From positions 885,001 through 949,000 of the forward strand of contig JASPKZ010007430.1 in NCBI GenBank assembly GCA_030220185.1: a DNA stretch of 64,000 bases, written 5' to 3'. The translations under genes were made by a program, and so were the position numbers. The DNA comes from Diploptera punctata (Eukaryota; Arthropoda; Insecta; Blattodea; Blaberidae). How positions within the stretch are numbered: position 1 is the stretch's first letter; every line of letters begins with the position of its first letter. Under the pieces are notes generated by a model. That model saw only the letters and a program-made list of their open reading frames with translations. It was not told the origin of the DNA and did no database searches. This document shows, piece by piece, positions 22,920 to 34,149 of this stretch.

Positions 22920-23668
22920 TAAAATGCAAATGTTGATGTTTGAGAGAAGTGGCAATGAATTCAAATACCTAGGAACAATAATCACAAACTACGGAATGAG
23001 AAGCACAAACGAAATTAAGCATAGGCCCAATTCTGGCAATGCAATGCTATTATGAACTTTGCAGAACCTATTTGAATGTCCACAACGTCCTACTCAAAAC
23101 ACATTAAGCTGAAAAATACTATAAAACTATTATATCTACCAGTTATATTATATGGAGTTCGAAAACATGGGACTCCTTACTTGAAAGGAGAAAGGATAAC
23201 AAAAACAAATATACGAGATTTTGTGAGAATAAAGTTCTTAGGAAATTTTTTGGACGCAAAGATAAGATGAACATAACAGGGAAATGGCAGAAGACTAACA
23301 TAACAACGAACTACATGGTCCATTTAATAGAAGACCCAGATATAATAAGAACAGTTAAGTCTCCGTACGAACCTGTCCGAATTGGCAGGACCATGTATGC
23401 ACGTATGGGGAATGAAAGACGTGGCATAGGAAGCTTCTATAGTAGGAAAACCAGAGGGAAAACGCCCAGTATGGTATTCTAACCAAGAATGAGGACTGGG
23501 AGAAACAACATTAACATATGATTAGAGGGTGAAGAATAGATTAGACAGGGAACGGATTGGAAAGCATTAGCATCAGGATAGAGGACTCTATGAGAGAAGC
23601 TTATGATCCGCGCGGCCATGACACCTACGGGTTCGAATCAGTGCCCAGTTGAAGTACGTAAGTAAGTT
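22920..23668 (+). mobile_element. RTE-A 3' copy with insertion-rich decay
   Basis: Starts in the EFKYLGTIIT segment (GAATTCAAATACCTAGGAAC) and runs to the end (CGCGGCCATGAC, ACGTAAGTAAGT tail). Against the other copies it carries many extra single and double bases, so the frame is lost every 20-40 bp. A GTAAG-type tail is present; TSD not identified. Confidence 0.85.
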
Positions 23669-23849
23669 AATGGACCAACTGTGATGTTAGTGGTAACGTC
23701 TTATGTCTCACACGCAGCGAGCCATACAGATTTTCATGCCCCCTATGGTTTTACTGGATGAGTTTTTGCTCTTATTTATTCTATATTCATTTTTTTTCCA
23801 TCATATCGTCCATCTACACATTTATAAAAGGTTAATAAACTCATAGTTA

Positions 23850-23970
23850 CCAGGTAATACTATATTAATTATCGCGAAAATAATGCAATTTGACATAATA
23901 GGAAATAAAATTATGTACATTGCAAGGATTGAAAATATTTTACCTATTCGTTTCGAAATTCCGGATATCG
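23850..23970 (+). repeat. dispersed repeat R2
   Basis: TATGTACATTGCAAGGATTG and TTCGTTTCGAAATTCCGG match 33940-34030 and, inverted, 61880-62010. Confidence 0.6.
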
Positions 23971-25816
23971 CAACAGTTCACATATGGACATCCAGAGATT
24001 TAATCCAAGAAACAAATTAAAGACAGATGAGTGTAAACCTATGGAAATAGGCAGGCCGTCAGAACTAAATGGAATATGTAATGAAGTCATGTTAATCAGA
24101 ATTCGCGCGGTATTACGGCCACCTCTTGTGACGCGGATTAAATCGTTCTGAACTTTTAACCAATTTAGTCAGAAACAGATGTGTTGAAGCTTTAAGCGGT
24201 TTTATTGCATTAAATGTGCCCATCTGAATATAATTTCTTCAGCAAAACAGGGAATCTGTCTACGTAGCTTCATATAAATTCCTTATTACCCTCATATAGG
24301 GCAAGGCGAAACAAAATGGCAAGATGACCCTTCAATTCATAAACTTCAAGATTGGATCCTTATCGATGAATCAGAAATATGACAAAAAAATATAGGACAT
24401 AAGGCCTATGTATCTGACTGTACAGAATGAAAGTTTGATATTGTGGCGCAGTAAATATGTGATTATTTAATTTCCTTGTAGCAATATTGTTAAAAACTGT
24501 ACTTTATTATTTTTTGGTCACTAATGTAGGCCTCCGGAAGATTATCAGAAAAAAAACATATTTTTTAACGCATTACAAGTCTCGCAAAGTATTCGCATTC
24601 TTAGAACTATTTCTAAGTTATCAAACTTAGTGTTATTTAATTCAATTAGCAATCACGTTCAGAAAACTAATTTTTTACAATATACACTCATAACAGGAAA
24701 TAAATGTTACTAACAAGTAACATTCGAACACAATATCTAAATGGTGGACACTTATAAAAATATTCAGACTGTTAACAAATTTTGATAAAGTCTGATTTTT
24801 TCTCTCAATAAAGCGAGCAGAACATCCTCGGACATCTTATGTATATTACTTTCCTTCCGCCAGCATATGAAGTCTTCATATTCTCTTTCAGATTGACGAT
24901 GGGAATTTTCGGGAAGCAGCTCTAATATAAAGTAATTTTGAATACTCTTTTATGTTATTTGGTACGTCGAATGAATTTTCTAAATAGTTTATTGTTAGCT
25001 CGATGTGATGATAACAGTAAAACCACAAACCTAAGAAAGTTAAACCACTCTTAAGCATAGTTGACCATCAAAACTGCGAAAGTCAACCACATTTCTATGG
25101 AACACGACCGGCAATTACACTTATCCTTACTGTATTTTATGCATGGTCAACTTTATCACCTTTATATGTTGTAACTTTTGCAAATTTTAAAATTCAGTGC
25201 TTCATTTCCTTAACACTGTTAACTTGTCTATGTTGGTAATTCAGAGCAGTAGCTTATAAACGTGTGTTAAAACTCCACGCTTGTCTTAAAGATTATGCCA
25301 AGCCTCTCTTTTGTTTAGAAAACGTGAACAATATAATATTGGAATTCTCAAACGTTATTACAGTATCAATTGAAGGGGTATATGGCTTAGTAATGTTTCT
25401 TCATTTTCAGAAAAACAGTGTTTCATTTGTCAGTTTGCAAATAACCAAGATAGATTAATATTGATAATCATGGAGTTATTTATTATCCTAAGTGATGGTG
25501 TTAATTTTGATGTGTGTGAAATACTGTATGCAGTTTCTTCCTTACAACCGTGTATTTACTCTTTTTTTTAAAGTGACTTACACCACCATGCCATATACCC
25601 CTCCAATTGTACTGTTAAGAGTGTATTTATTTAATTCTCTAGTAGGAACACATTCTTCTTCATTCTGTTCGATTATTTTTGCTGTGAAGAGCTACATAAA
25701 TTCATTACTGTAGTTTGTGCATTATGTTATTCCTTTTACAAAAGTTCTAGGAAAGTATTTTCCAGAAGCAGAAGTTTATGCACTCAGCTCCTAGTAAGAA
25801 TATTAATTTTTGAAAG
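23971..25816. other. no recognised gene
   Basis: AT-rich. The longest frames (25264-25458, 25492-25713) have no motif; no repeat match was noticed. Confidence 0.45.
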
Positions 25817-26074
25817 ATGAGGGTGCAATTAACAAGGAAAAGAAAAATATTGGAATTAATGTCCATAAAAAAGGAAGAAAAGTTTTAACTAATTGATGAC
25901 TGTATCAGCCAAAGAAATACTGCTGATAAATATGGTGTTTATAAATCAACTATTGACAATATAATTAAGCGAATTTATTGTCAAAGCATTTGAGGACAAT
26001 TTTAACACAGGACAATAAAGAAAACTCAGGAAAACAGAAAATAAAGAATTGATGAAGCTACATTAACTGTTGTG
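25817..26074 (+). pseudogene. pogo/Tigger-like transposase N-terminal remnant
   Basis: An ATG-started frame reads MRVQLTRKRKILELMSIKKE, then after an internal TAA continues LIDDCISQRNTADKYGVYKS and TIDNIIKR. The DKYGVxKSTIxNIxK signature is that of the CENP-B/pogo N-terminal helix-turn-helix (psq type). A further stop follows about 60 residues in, and another frame has KTQENRK and RIDEATL. No DDE domain or TIR was recognised. An old domesticated CENP-B-like exon is unlikely given the stops. Confidence 0.6.
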
Positions 26075-26647
26075 TTTAATAACGGGTTTTCTGTTATTTT
26101 TGTATTTATTGTTGTGTGCAGTTACTTCTGTATTGTAATCTGTCCAGTCTGATTGTGGTGGCATTGCCTCCGTGTACATTGTAAAATGTTCTTCTTACGT
26201 CATTAATAGTCTTGATTTATATATGTTGAAGTACGTTCGATTTGGATATCTTATTGCCATAAGGACATATTTTTTGGATCATTTGGATTACTTTGTGGAT
26301 TAATTCGTATGTATTCTTAATGTAGGGAGGAAGTGTTGAGGAAAAAAGTTAGGTTTACTCCTGTAAATTAAATTATAAACTGGATTTTTAATTATTTAGG
26401 ATTTATGGAAATCCCTGTAAATAATAGATATCATAGAATAAATCTAGCTATAATTGCAAATACCGCTCCTAGGTAATGTGTGCCCATGCTATTAATTGAC
26501 GGTGAAAAAACACGAATTATACATTTTCGGTCATAGGTTCCTCATATTGAAGTGGCCAGTTTGGTATCCTCTACCCTATATGCAATTTTGACCCTAGAGG
26601 TTGAAGACAACTTATAAGTATCTAACTAATTATCTAATTTACTGGAA
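26075..26647. other. no recognised feature
   Basis: May hold more of the pogo-like element, but no frame is recognisable. Confidence 0.45.
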
Positions 26648-26964
26648 CACGTAAGTTCGTGGCCTCACGGACATAAACTCTCCAAACATCCTCAGCTAAT
26701 GTTTTACAATCATTTCCTGTATAATATAGGCCTAATTCCCTAAAACCATGGTTAATGCTATTCTCCCACCTCATTCTTGGTATACCAAGTGGGTGTTTTC
26801 CCTCTGGTTTTCCTACAAGAAACTTCCATTCCCTATTTGTACCACAGGTATACGAGACTTAGCTGTTCTTATTATATCTGACTTCCTATAAATACCATGT
26901 AGTTCATTGTTACGTAATCTTCTCTATTCATCTGTCTGTTCATTCTCTCTGATCCAAACATTTT
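26648..26964 (-). mobile_element. RTE-A 3' fragment
   Basis: The reverse complement covers RTE-A from the FGPKRDEQTG segment to the GAACCTACG-like end, degenerate, with a deletion in the RMGNERRAWKLLV region. Confidence 0.8.
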
Positions 26965-27175
26965 TCTTCTTCTTCTTCTTGTTCACTTCACGGTCTAGAC
27001 AAAACTGCCTGTTCCGCCTCACAGTTGTTCTGTCCATCTTTTCACTGGCCTTCCTACATTCCTTGAACCTCTTGGCTTGTAGTTGAATGCTGCTCTTGGT
27101 AATCTTGTTACATTCATTCCTTCCACATGTGTAAACCATTTCTCTCTATATTCTCAGATTTTCTAATCCAATGGA
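26965..27175 (-). pseudogene. LINE Z 3' end fragment
   Basis: The - strand reads WFTHVEGMNVTRLPRAAFNY and KPRGSRNVGRPVKRWTEQL before a stop, a GRPxKRW-type non-LTR RT C-terminus distinct from RTE-A, W, X and Y. It ends in a (GAA)n tail that abuts the 5' edge of the RTE-A fragment in the same orientation. Confidence 0.72.
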
Positions 27176-27974
27176 TATATATTTAACTCTGTTTTAATAT
27201 CTTCATTCCTTTGGTCATGGTCAGTATCAACTAGATAGCATCGGTAAAGATCTGCACTTTTTTTCGAAAACATTTTCATGAGAAAAATCTCAATAGTTCC
27301 ATATCTTCGGAATTCGCTAACAAAGAAACTGTCGGACATTTAAATCTCAAGTGAATGGGTTGTTAATTACAATATTGAAGCTAGGAATTCCGTAAGCCAT
27401 ACAATTAGTCAGTTTATTGTTATGCTTTACTATTACAAATCACGTAGTATCTAGTCTTAAGCGAAACAGTGGCAACAGAACACATTGTGCATAAGTCTGG
27501 TGAGGAAGTAACCCCTTGATTCTAGCGCCCTCCACACATCTACATGAATAATGACACAGTCAGGCTGAGGTGAATTTCAATTACTGGCAAACACTACTGA
27601 CCTCTGTTGACAGAAACACCAACATTCAACTCCGAATTACTAAGCAAGCTTATATGCAAATCACGTGCACCAACTAAAACTGACATTCCTATAAATTCTT
27701 TATTTAATATTTAATTTACATTTTTTGTGGGAGATACTATGTTTCCATGGCTTTTTGTGGCCATTCTGGTATTCTAGTTAAGTCAATTGAGTTGACAAGC
27801 GTTAAGAAGAAAACTTTCCATAGATTGAGCATTTGAGAAAATAAAAAGTACTATGCTAAGTCAAAAGATAATCACTGTATCAAAAATATTTTGAAGTTAT
27901 ACTATAAGTCTCTGGGAGCAATCATAAAACACAGACCCCACGTGGGGAAAGGACACTCCATTGCGAAAATCACT
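27176..27974. other. no recognised feature
   Basis: AT-rich, no motif or repeat match. Confidence 0.5.
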
Positions 27975-28385
27975 TAACCAAGCATATTTAGTTGAGCTTA
28001 TTTCCCTACATATGTCAGCGAGTGACAACTGGTTAACTCATCGCCTCAAGAGACACCTAGTAACCAACTAAGGTATTACTTAGATGAGAAAGGATAACGT
28101 TTGCACAGATGCTCTAACTTAGGGTTGGCATTCTTTTAAAAGCCCGATATATAAATGATTATATAATAAGGATATATTTAAATTTAAGTGCTTTATATTT
28201 ATATAAATCTTATATAATTATCTCTATTTATTTCAAGTTTATATATGTTATTATTTATCTTCTGACTCGGGACCCACGGTTTAAGGTTCCTCTCAGAGGA
28301 CATGTTCCTTGCATTTTTCCATGATAACGCTCCGCTGGGTTTGAATGGCAAGGAACTTAACTCCTAGAATACCGAGGTCAATAGT
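27975..28385 (-). mobile_element. SINE family C with about 125-bp internal insertion
   Basis: The 3' body (27975-28135, with GGTAATACC inverted as AACTAAGGTATTACTTAG) and the head side (28258-28385) match other C copies. 28136-28257 is extra AT-rich sequence with repeated ATATATAA/TTTATA. Confidence 0.6.
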
Positions 28386-28956
28386 CATAAAACATTATAT
28401 TTCGTTAATAGTATATAAATATTAAAAAATTAAGTTTAAAATGGTTAAACTGTGGAATATATTTCTTTTTCACTTATCATTAATTTAATAGGAATTCAGA
28501 TATACTAAACACCGGCGACTTTTCCACAGTTTTTATGGACGCTATGCTACTGCCTGTAACCTAACCAACAGAGACCAGCCGCTACTGCCTTTCAACACGG
28601 ATGGTAGACAATTCTCTCCTTTACTATATCTTGGATGGTTTCTAAGTTCTTTCTATGCTGCGTATGGACAGTTGATATGGACGTGGCCCATGTTACGTTC
28701 GTAATCATCTCTTCTCATACATAAAAATTTTCAATCGTAATTACATAATCATTTTGTTTATGTTTGTTCAGATTCAAATTTTGAAACTAGTATTTGTATT
28801 TGTATTTGTATTTGTTTTGATTAAAAATGTCAGAATCGAGTACTAGTTTGTTCTTGTTTGTCCCTTCTTAGATTCATGCTTACATTTAACATCCTTGCAG
28901 TGAAAAGTTTATCCTCGCATTGTTAAATTGACTATTACCGGTGTATATAATTGTAA
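28386..28956. other. no recognised feature
   Basis: Holds a short (GTATTT)n run at 28790-28815; nothing else noticed. Confidence 0.5.
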
Positions 28957-29284
28957 GTCCACCGCTATGGTCTCGAGGCTGCCTTGTCACGCAGCGACCC
29001 CGGGTTCGATTCCCGGTCGGGACAGGGTCCCGGGTGAGTTTTTCGGGGTTTTTCCTCACATGCAATACAAATGTCAGGAAGCTTAGGGCCCAACGGTCCC
29101 CGAAAATCATCTGGCCATCATAATCATCCTTATCATTATCATCATCATTCTTCACTCGTGTGGAAAGTAACGGGAAGCTACCACACCTACAATTCTCTAG
29201 TAAAGCTGCAAAGCATAGCATGAAAATGCTATGATTGCAGTGAAAGACCTGCCCTCGGGCAGAATTACTATGGATGGATGGATA
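28957..29284 (+). mobile_element. SINE family A
   Basis: Matches the 20457 copy end to end, with a short deletion in the head and B-box CGGGTTCGATTCCCGG. Its last 45 bp (TTGCAGTGAAAGACCTGC, then GGGCAGAA, ACTATGGATG) match the LINE Y 3' end; terminal (ATGG)n. Confidence 0.87.
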
Positions 29285-29305
29285 TTAAACTACAACTCTA
29301 TAACT

Positions 29306-29509
29306 CTAACTAACTCACTGGCATCGAACCCATAGGTTCATGGTCGCGTGGACATAAGCTCTCTATATATCGCTATCCTGAGCTAATGTTTTCCAATCAT
29401 CCCCTGTATAATCTACTTCCCTCAAATCATAGTTAATTGTTATTCTCCCATTCATTCTTGGTCTACCAGCTGGGCGTTTTCCCTCTGGTTTTCCTACAAG
29501 AAGCTTCCA
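29306..29509 (-). mobile_element. RTE-A 3' fragment
   Basis: The reverse complement runs from GGAAGCTTCTTGTAGGAAAA (KLLVGK) to the GCCAGTGAGTTAG end. Confidence 0.85.
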
Positions 29510-29534
29510 CATTAGGACCAGCAGCATCAACCAT

Positions 29535-29650
29535 CATACTGGATGTTGTAGCGAAGAGGAACCTGCTGAAGATGGAACGGATGTTCTGAAAGGCCTACAG
29601 GCATAAAAATTGCATATTTTATAAGTTGAGGACGGATTTTATCTAAGAAG
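29535..29650 (+). mobile_element. Penelope-like element 3' tail fragment
   Basis: CCTGCTGAAGATGGAACGGA, TGTTCTGAAAGGCC and AAGTTGAGGACGGA match the 3' tail of the PLE remnant at 39700-40200 (-), where CTGCTGATGATAGAACAGAT and TTCTGAAAGGCC occur in the same order. Confidence 0.6.
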
Positions 29651-29721
29651 GTATATTTTAACTTATTTTATTTTATGACTCTCCACCTCAATGGGTTTAA
29701 CAATGAATTTTATTAGTATTG

Positions 29722-29801
29722 ATTCTCCCTCTTAATTGAATCGTATGCCTTTTTGAAGTCTACGTATAGTTGATGTACAGTACCATTATATTCCGAACCC
29801 T
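29722..29801 (-). mobile_element. RTE-A internal RT fragment
   Basis: The reverse complement encodes part of the YNGTVHQLYVDFKKAYDSI region (catalytic YxDF motif of RT domain A). Confidence 0.78.
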
Positions 29802-29990
29802 ATAACCCGATGCAAATAGACAAACATATAATATATTATATTTTATCGAATATTAATTATTAGTGAAATCAGTAATTGGCTATGTTAAATCTGAAACAGC
29901 CCTTTTGCAGGGTGGGGCTACGAAAAACTTCAAATTAACAAAATTCACTTTTTGACACATAGAGTATAAAATATCATTACACAAACGTAC

Positions 29991-30035
29991 CTCATAGCTG
30001 ATGATGAACGTTAGTACCACATTCGTCCCACTTAC
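29991..30035 (-). other. candidate host microexon (tentative)
   Basis: On the - strand a pyrimidine tract and AG (TTTTCTTCTTTGCAG) precede 45 bases open in one frame (VSGTNVVLTFIISYE), followed at once by GTACGT, a good donor match. The 15-codon length is divisible by three. This could be chance; no flanking exon was found. Confidence 0.2.
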
Positions 30036-30687
30036 CTGCAAAGAAGAAAATATTATTTTTTAAATACAGAAATTATATTTATATCAATAAAGTATAATTT
30101 CATCAGTCATTTAATTTTGTTCTTAAGCATGCAATCAAATCTTTAGAGGAATAGAGGACATACAACTCAATTACTAATCAGTTATTAGAGGATCAATTTC
30201 AATTTTAGGAAACCATCATACAAAATATCTACTTTATAGTATGTATACTTCAATAACAATTTGAAAAAGAAAAGTATTTACAAAATGTATTTCATCAATT
30301 TCGAAAATTAATTGTCTGTATCACTTTGTCCTTGTGGCAAACTCTAATGAGGAAAGTTGTAGGCCTATATATTAAAATAATAATATATGTTGAATATATA
30401 GTATCATTAGGCGATAGCGAGGAAATACTAAAAGCCAGAGACACATCAGTAATATATTATATAACACTAATAAACCGGACTGCAAGTCAATAACAATACA
30501 ATTAAATATATGGCTACAAGTAGAGAATACCGGTATGGACATGAGGAAAAATTTGAAGTGGCGGAAACCAAATATCGCCATGAAGGAAAGATAATTAAAA
30601 AGGGAATAATTCGCAGGAATAAATTGAACATAGGCTCAACTCGGAAACCGCATTATACACATGTACAGGTAGTGTCTCATAACTATT

Positions 30688-31250
30688 CTTCAAAGAATAG
30701 ACAATCAGATTATAGTGTTGAGCCTATTTTCAGCGTGGTTTATTACACCGAGACGGTACCAATCTCTGGTTTTTGATGCGAAGATTTCGTGGTGTCCAAT
30801 TCTACAGCTTAAATGTTTTCAGTGTTTTCGAAATTTTACGCAACATTGAGTCATCGATCGAACAGATGACAATCTGAAGGCACAGGATCAGGACTATACG
30901 ATGGGTGTGGTAGCAGCCAGATTCCTCCCAACTCCTTAATTATTGTCATGGTTGTGCATGTGCATTGTCCTGCAAGATAACTATTTCGGTTAACTAATGC
31001 TGGGTATATCCGTCTTAAAATTTCATTAACTCATTCCAATTGTTGAGAATGAAGATCCCCATCAACTGTAAGCCTGTTTGGAACAATCTCCCAGTGAATC
31101 AAACCTTCAAAATTCCACCAAACACACAATATTATGTTAAAAACATATTTCTTATGAGTCAAGCTAATATTATGCATTACATGGAAACTTGTTACCCCAA
31201 CTTCTCTAAATAAAATATAAACTAAAAGTATACATAACAAAGGTGATTCA
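30688..31250 (-). pseudogene. mariner-like transposase remnant
   Basis: The - strand carries CVWWNFEGLIHWEIVPNRLT and VDGDLHSQQLE (about 31150-31035), the region of the second catalytic Asp and following helix of mariner transposases. A degenerate PRSYSP..D-type segment lies near 30880. The 3' end GAGACGGTACCAATCTCTGG matches the copy at 5780. Several frameshifts; inserted between segments of the old RTE-A copy. Confidence 0.72.
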
Positions 31251-31378
31251 GGGTGATTCTTCCAGTTATGTGGAAGCAAAACAAAGTCTCTTACCTTAAG
31301 AGAAGAAAAATTATTACGCGTATTTGAGAATAAAGTACTTAGGAAATTGTTTGTACTAAAGAAAGACTAGCAGGCAAG

Positions 31379-31381
<3 letters not shown>

Positions 31382-31416
<35 letters not shown>
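31382..31416. repeat. (TA)n microsatellite
   Basis: About 17 TA units immediately left of the TIR element. Confidence 0.93.
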
Positions 31417-31419
<3 letters not shown>

Positions 31420-31949
31420 GGTGTAACAGGACCTCACCGACACAATTATGGGGATGATAAGCCATGCAGAGAGGAACATTTTTTGTGAAGGAGCATATGG
31501 TCGCAAACACGTCGTTTATGAGTTATGCGCAGATGAAGGTGTTCACCCGTAAGGGCCTGAATTGAATACAAACAATTGTATACGTATCATTTTATTGAAA
31601 AAAAAAACTTGTTTTTACAATAAGTGTCCAAACAGTCGACCCTGTGCCTCATTGCATGTTTGATGTCGCAGCAACGATCGGCCAGAACGGCCTATCATGG
31701 CAGGAATCTTTTTGACGTCGTCAAAACACTTATTGTTTGAACACCTATTATAAAACATGTGGTTTCTCAATTAAATGATACGTTTACAATTGTTTATATT
31801 CAATTCCGACCCTTACGGGTGAACACCTTCGTCTGCGCATGACCCATAAACGACGTGTTTGCGACTATATGTTCCTTCACAAAAAGTGATCCTCTCTACA
31901 TGGCCTATCATCCCTATCATTTTGTCGGTGAGGTCCTGTTACACCCTGA
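31417..31949. mobile_element. TIR DNA element (about 180-bp inverted repeats)
   Basis: The left arm 31417-31594 and right arm 31771-31949 are inverted copies at roughly 85-90% identity by eye: GGGTGTAACAGGACCTCACC at both ends, then TCGCAAACACGTCGTTTATG and GGTGTTCACCCGTAAGGG. The 176-bp centre has a - strand frame ending GRLFGHLL and a stop, similar to a DUF4817-type transposase C-terminus (tentative). Flanked by TA on the left and TAAATA on the right, as expected of Tc1/mariner-like targets. It splits the old RTE-A copy. Confidence 0.78.
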
Positions 31950-32240
31950 ATAAATATAAGTTATAACAGTGTGGGTAATGAACTATATAGGAACCAGATG
32001 TAACAAGCACAGTTAAGTCTGGTAGACTGCGATGGGCAGATGTAGCATGCATAAGGAATGAATGAAGAGCAAAAAAGCTCCCAACAGGCAGACTAAAAAT
32101 GAAGTGGGAGAATAAAATTAACCATGATTTGAGGGAGATGAATTATACAGGGAATGAATGGAAAATGTAAACTCAGATTAGGGATGTATCGAAAGCTTAT
32201 GGGTAGGTGGCCATGCATTTCTGGGCTCAATAGGGCAGGT

Positions 32241-33018
32241 AGTTGAATAGTTCAGGTTATCATTACATTGCAATGTGTGTCACTTGATTTCATAATTCAC
32301 ATAATCAATAAATTAAGCCTGAAAGAGCGATATATTATTGTCTTCCCTAAATATCTTTAGCACATTTCATACCACGTAATTTATTTGCAAAACTCAAACT
32401 ATATGAACCACTTTTCCTTTCAAATCAGACCTAAATGTAAAGTACAGATATTAAAATACAAAATTATGAAATATTTTATATTTTGATTTTGAATAATACC
32501 TCAACGGAATTTTATAATTAATTTTTTAAATGCTGGAAGTATAGATATGCTGTTAGTGAGGCAGTTTATGTTTTATTGCCGAAAATATCCAGAAGTCTAT
32601 ATGAAGTTGCAAATGCTGGTTTTTATGGAAGGATGTACAAGTGTATAAAAAATGTATTTTTGGGGTATTTCACGGAAAAAGCTAGGAATACATTATACGT
32701 GCTTAATTTTAAATTATAACATTTATATTAGTAAATATGGAGAACTTATAGCACTGTTAACTTTGTTCAATGACGAAGTTACTATTTTATACTACTTTTC
32801 CCCCCATAAATTGTACATCAGTAAAAATATTAATAGTGTTATAATCATCATGTTTAATTGTTCGGTAATGTTTCTCTCCTTTAGGGACAGAAGTAGCCCT
32901 ACCACATTTTCTCCCTAGTGACAAGAAGTCATACACCTCGCAATTTAGGTAACCTAGAAACCGACATTTAATCACGGCTTTGGGGGGAAACTATTAGGTT
33001 GTTTCATAAATAATAACT
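32241..33018. other. no recognised gene
   Basis: AT-rich; an 88-codon frame at 32652 lacks motifs. Confidence 0.5.
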
Positions 33019-33028
33019 TAATGACTGT

Positions 33029-33420
33029 GTCCACCGCTGTGGTCTCGAGGTAGCGTACTGCCTTGTCACGCAGCGGGCCCGGGTTCGATGCCCGGTCGGG
33101 ACAAGTTTCCTGCGAGAGGTTTTTTCATGGTCTTTCCTCACCTGTAAGACAAATGTCAGGATACTTTAAGGCCCAAACGGTCCCCGAACATCATCTGGCC
33201 ATCAATATCACAATATCATATTCACCTCATTAGATTAAGTTTAGGTTTAAAGCCTCGCCTGTCGCATCATTACCCATCGTCATCACTTATCATATCATTG
33301 GGAGAGCGTAACCCCGCGTTCCAGGTGCCCCAACTTCAGAAGTGGTTACAATACGCCAATGCTAGGTGAGAGTACCTGAAATGTCGAATGACAAACAGGT
33401 GGCACTGACAAAAAAAAAAC
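33029..33420 (+). mobile_element. SINE A2 (A head, different 3' half), 10-bp TSD
   Basis: The first 180 bp match SINE A (CCACCGCTGTGGTCTCGAGG head, B-box GGGTTCGATGCCCGG, AACGGTCCCCGAACATCATC). The 3' half (AAGTTTAGGTTTAAAGCC, CCAGGTGCCCCAACTTC) instead matches the SINE at 17385-17640. It ends with a short poly(A). The direct repeat TAATGACTGT flanks it (33019-33028, 33421-33430). Confidence 0.82.
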
Positions 33421-33430
33421 TAATGACTGT

Positions 33431-33860
33431 TTTTAATGTAATGTTGTGTACTTGGTGATTCAATGGAAGTTTGTTTCAAACAGGTATGCAGTCAATACGG
33501 ATCTTATTCTCAACAACTGGAACAAGTTCATGAAATTTTGTGGGTCGCAGGTTCAAAGCCAACCGGACCCCACATTGTACAAACAACCATGACAAAAATT
33601 CAAGAATTGGAAGGAATCGAACTGATACCACACCTAGCATACAGCCCTTATCTTCTGTCTTTAGATTATCATCTATCTGTTTCTATCCATGACCCATTTC
33701 TTGCGTGAAATTATGAAAGCACTGAAATATTGAAGCTATGTAAGTAGGTCTCAATGAATTATTTGCCTCAAAAACTCAGAGACTAGTACCATTGAGGGAT
33801 AATAAACCTCGTTTAAAGATAACTGAAGATCATAAAATCTGATGATCTCTACTTTGAAGA
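33431..33860 (+). pseudogene. mariner-like transposase remnant
   Basis: The + strand reads TKIQELEGIELIPHLAYSPY, then LLSLDYHLSVSIHDPFL, a mutated version of the HPAYSPDLAPSDYHLF motif. The expected catalytic Asp-containing PDLAPSD is altered to PYLLSLD. The 3' part with GAGACTAGTACCATTGAGGG matches the other mariner remnants here. Confidence 0.72.
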
Positions 33861-33939
33861 GTGGTGTTATATTTTGTCAAAAAAGATCCAAATACAATTT
33901 TGTTTAAAAAACGACATTACTTATGAGACAGTATATGTA

Positions 33940-34030
33940 TGTAGGACTGCAAGGATAGAAAATATTTACGAATTCGTTTCGAAATTCCGGTCTCAGCGCA
34001 AATATTTCAACTCAAACGTAATACCTCACT
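33940..34030 (+). repeat. dispersed repeat R2
   Basis: CTGCAAGGATAGAAAATATT and ATTCGTTTCGAAATTCCGG match 23850-23970. Confidence 0.6.
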
Positions 34031-34149
34031 TTTAATCCTTGTAACGTTAACATCTATTGTCAACGACTGTTTTAATTACTTACTTCTTCAGAAAGAAGTT
34101 CTTCTGCAGGCTGCAAGATAAGAAATTTCGACTTTCTGTATTTAATTTG

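Larger units (their letters stand above)
30106..32240 (+). mobile_element. old RTE-A copy broken into pieces
   Basis: Collinear + strand RTE-A segments: 30106-30177 (AIKSLENEEGLQLNGIN region), 30405-30640 (after YADD: DSEEILKA to the tracts before EFKYLG), 31245-31382 (VILPVILYG to the FENKV region) and 31955-32235 (DIIRTVKS to the end). Between them lie unknown AT-rich DNA, a mariner remnant and a TIR element. Coding capacity is lost throughout. Confidence 0.7.
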
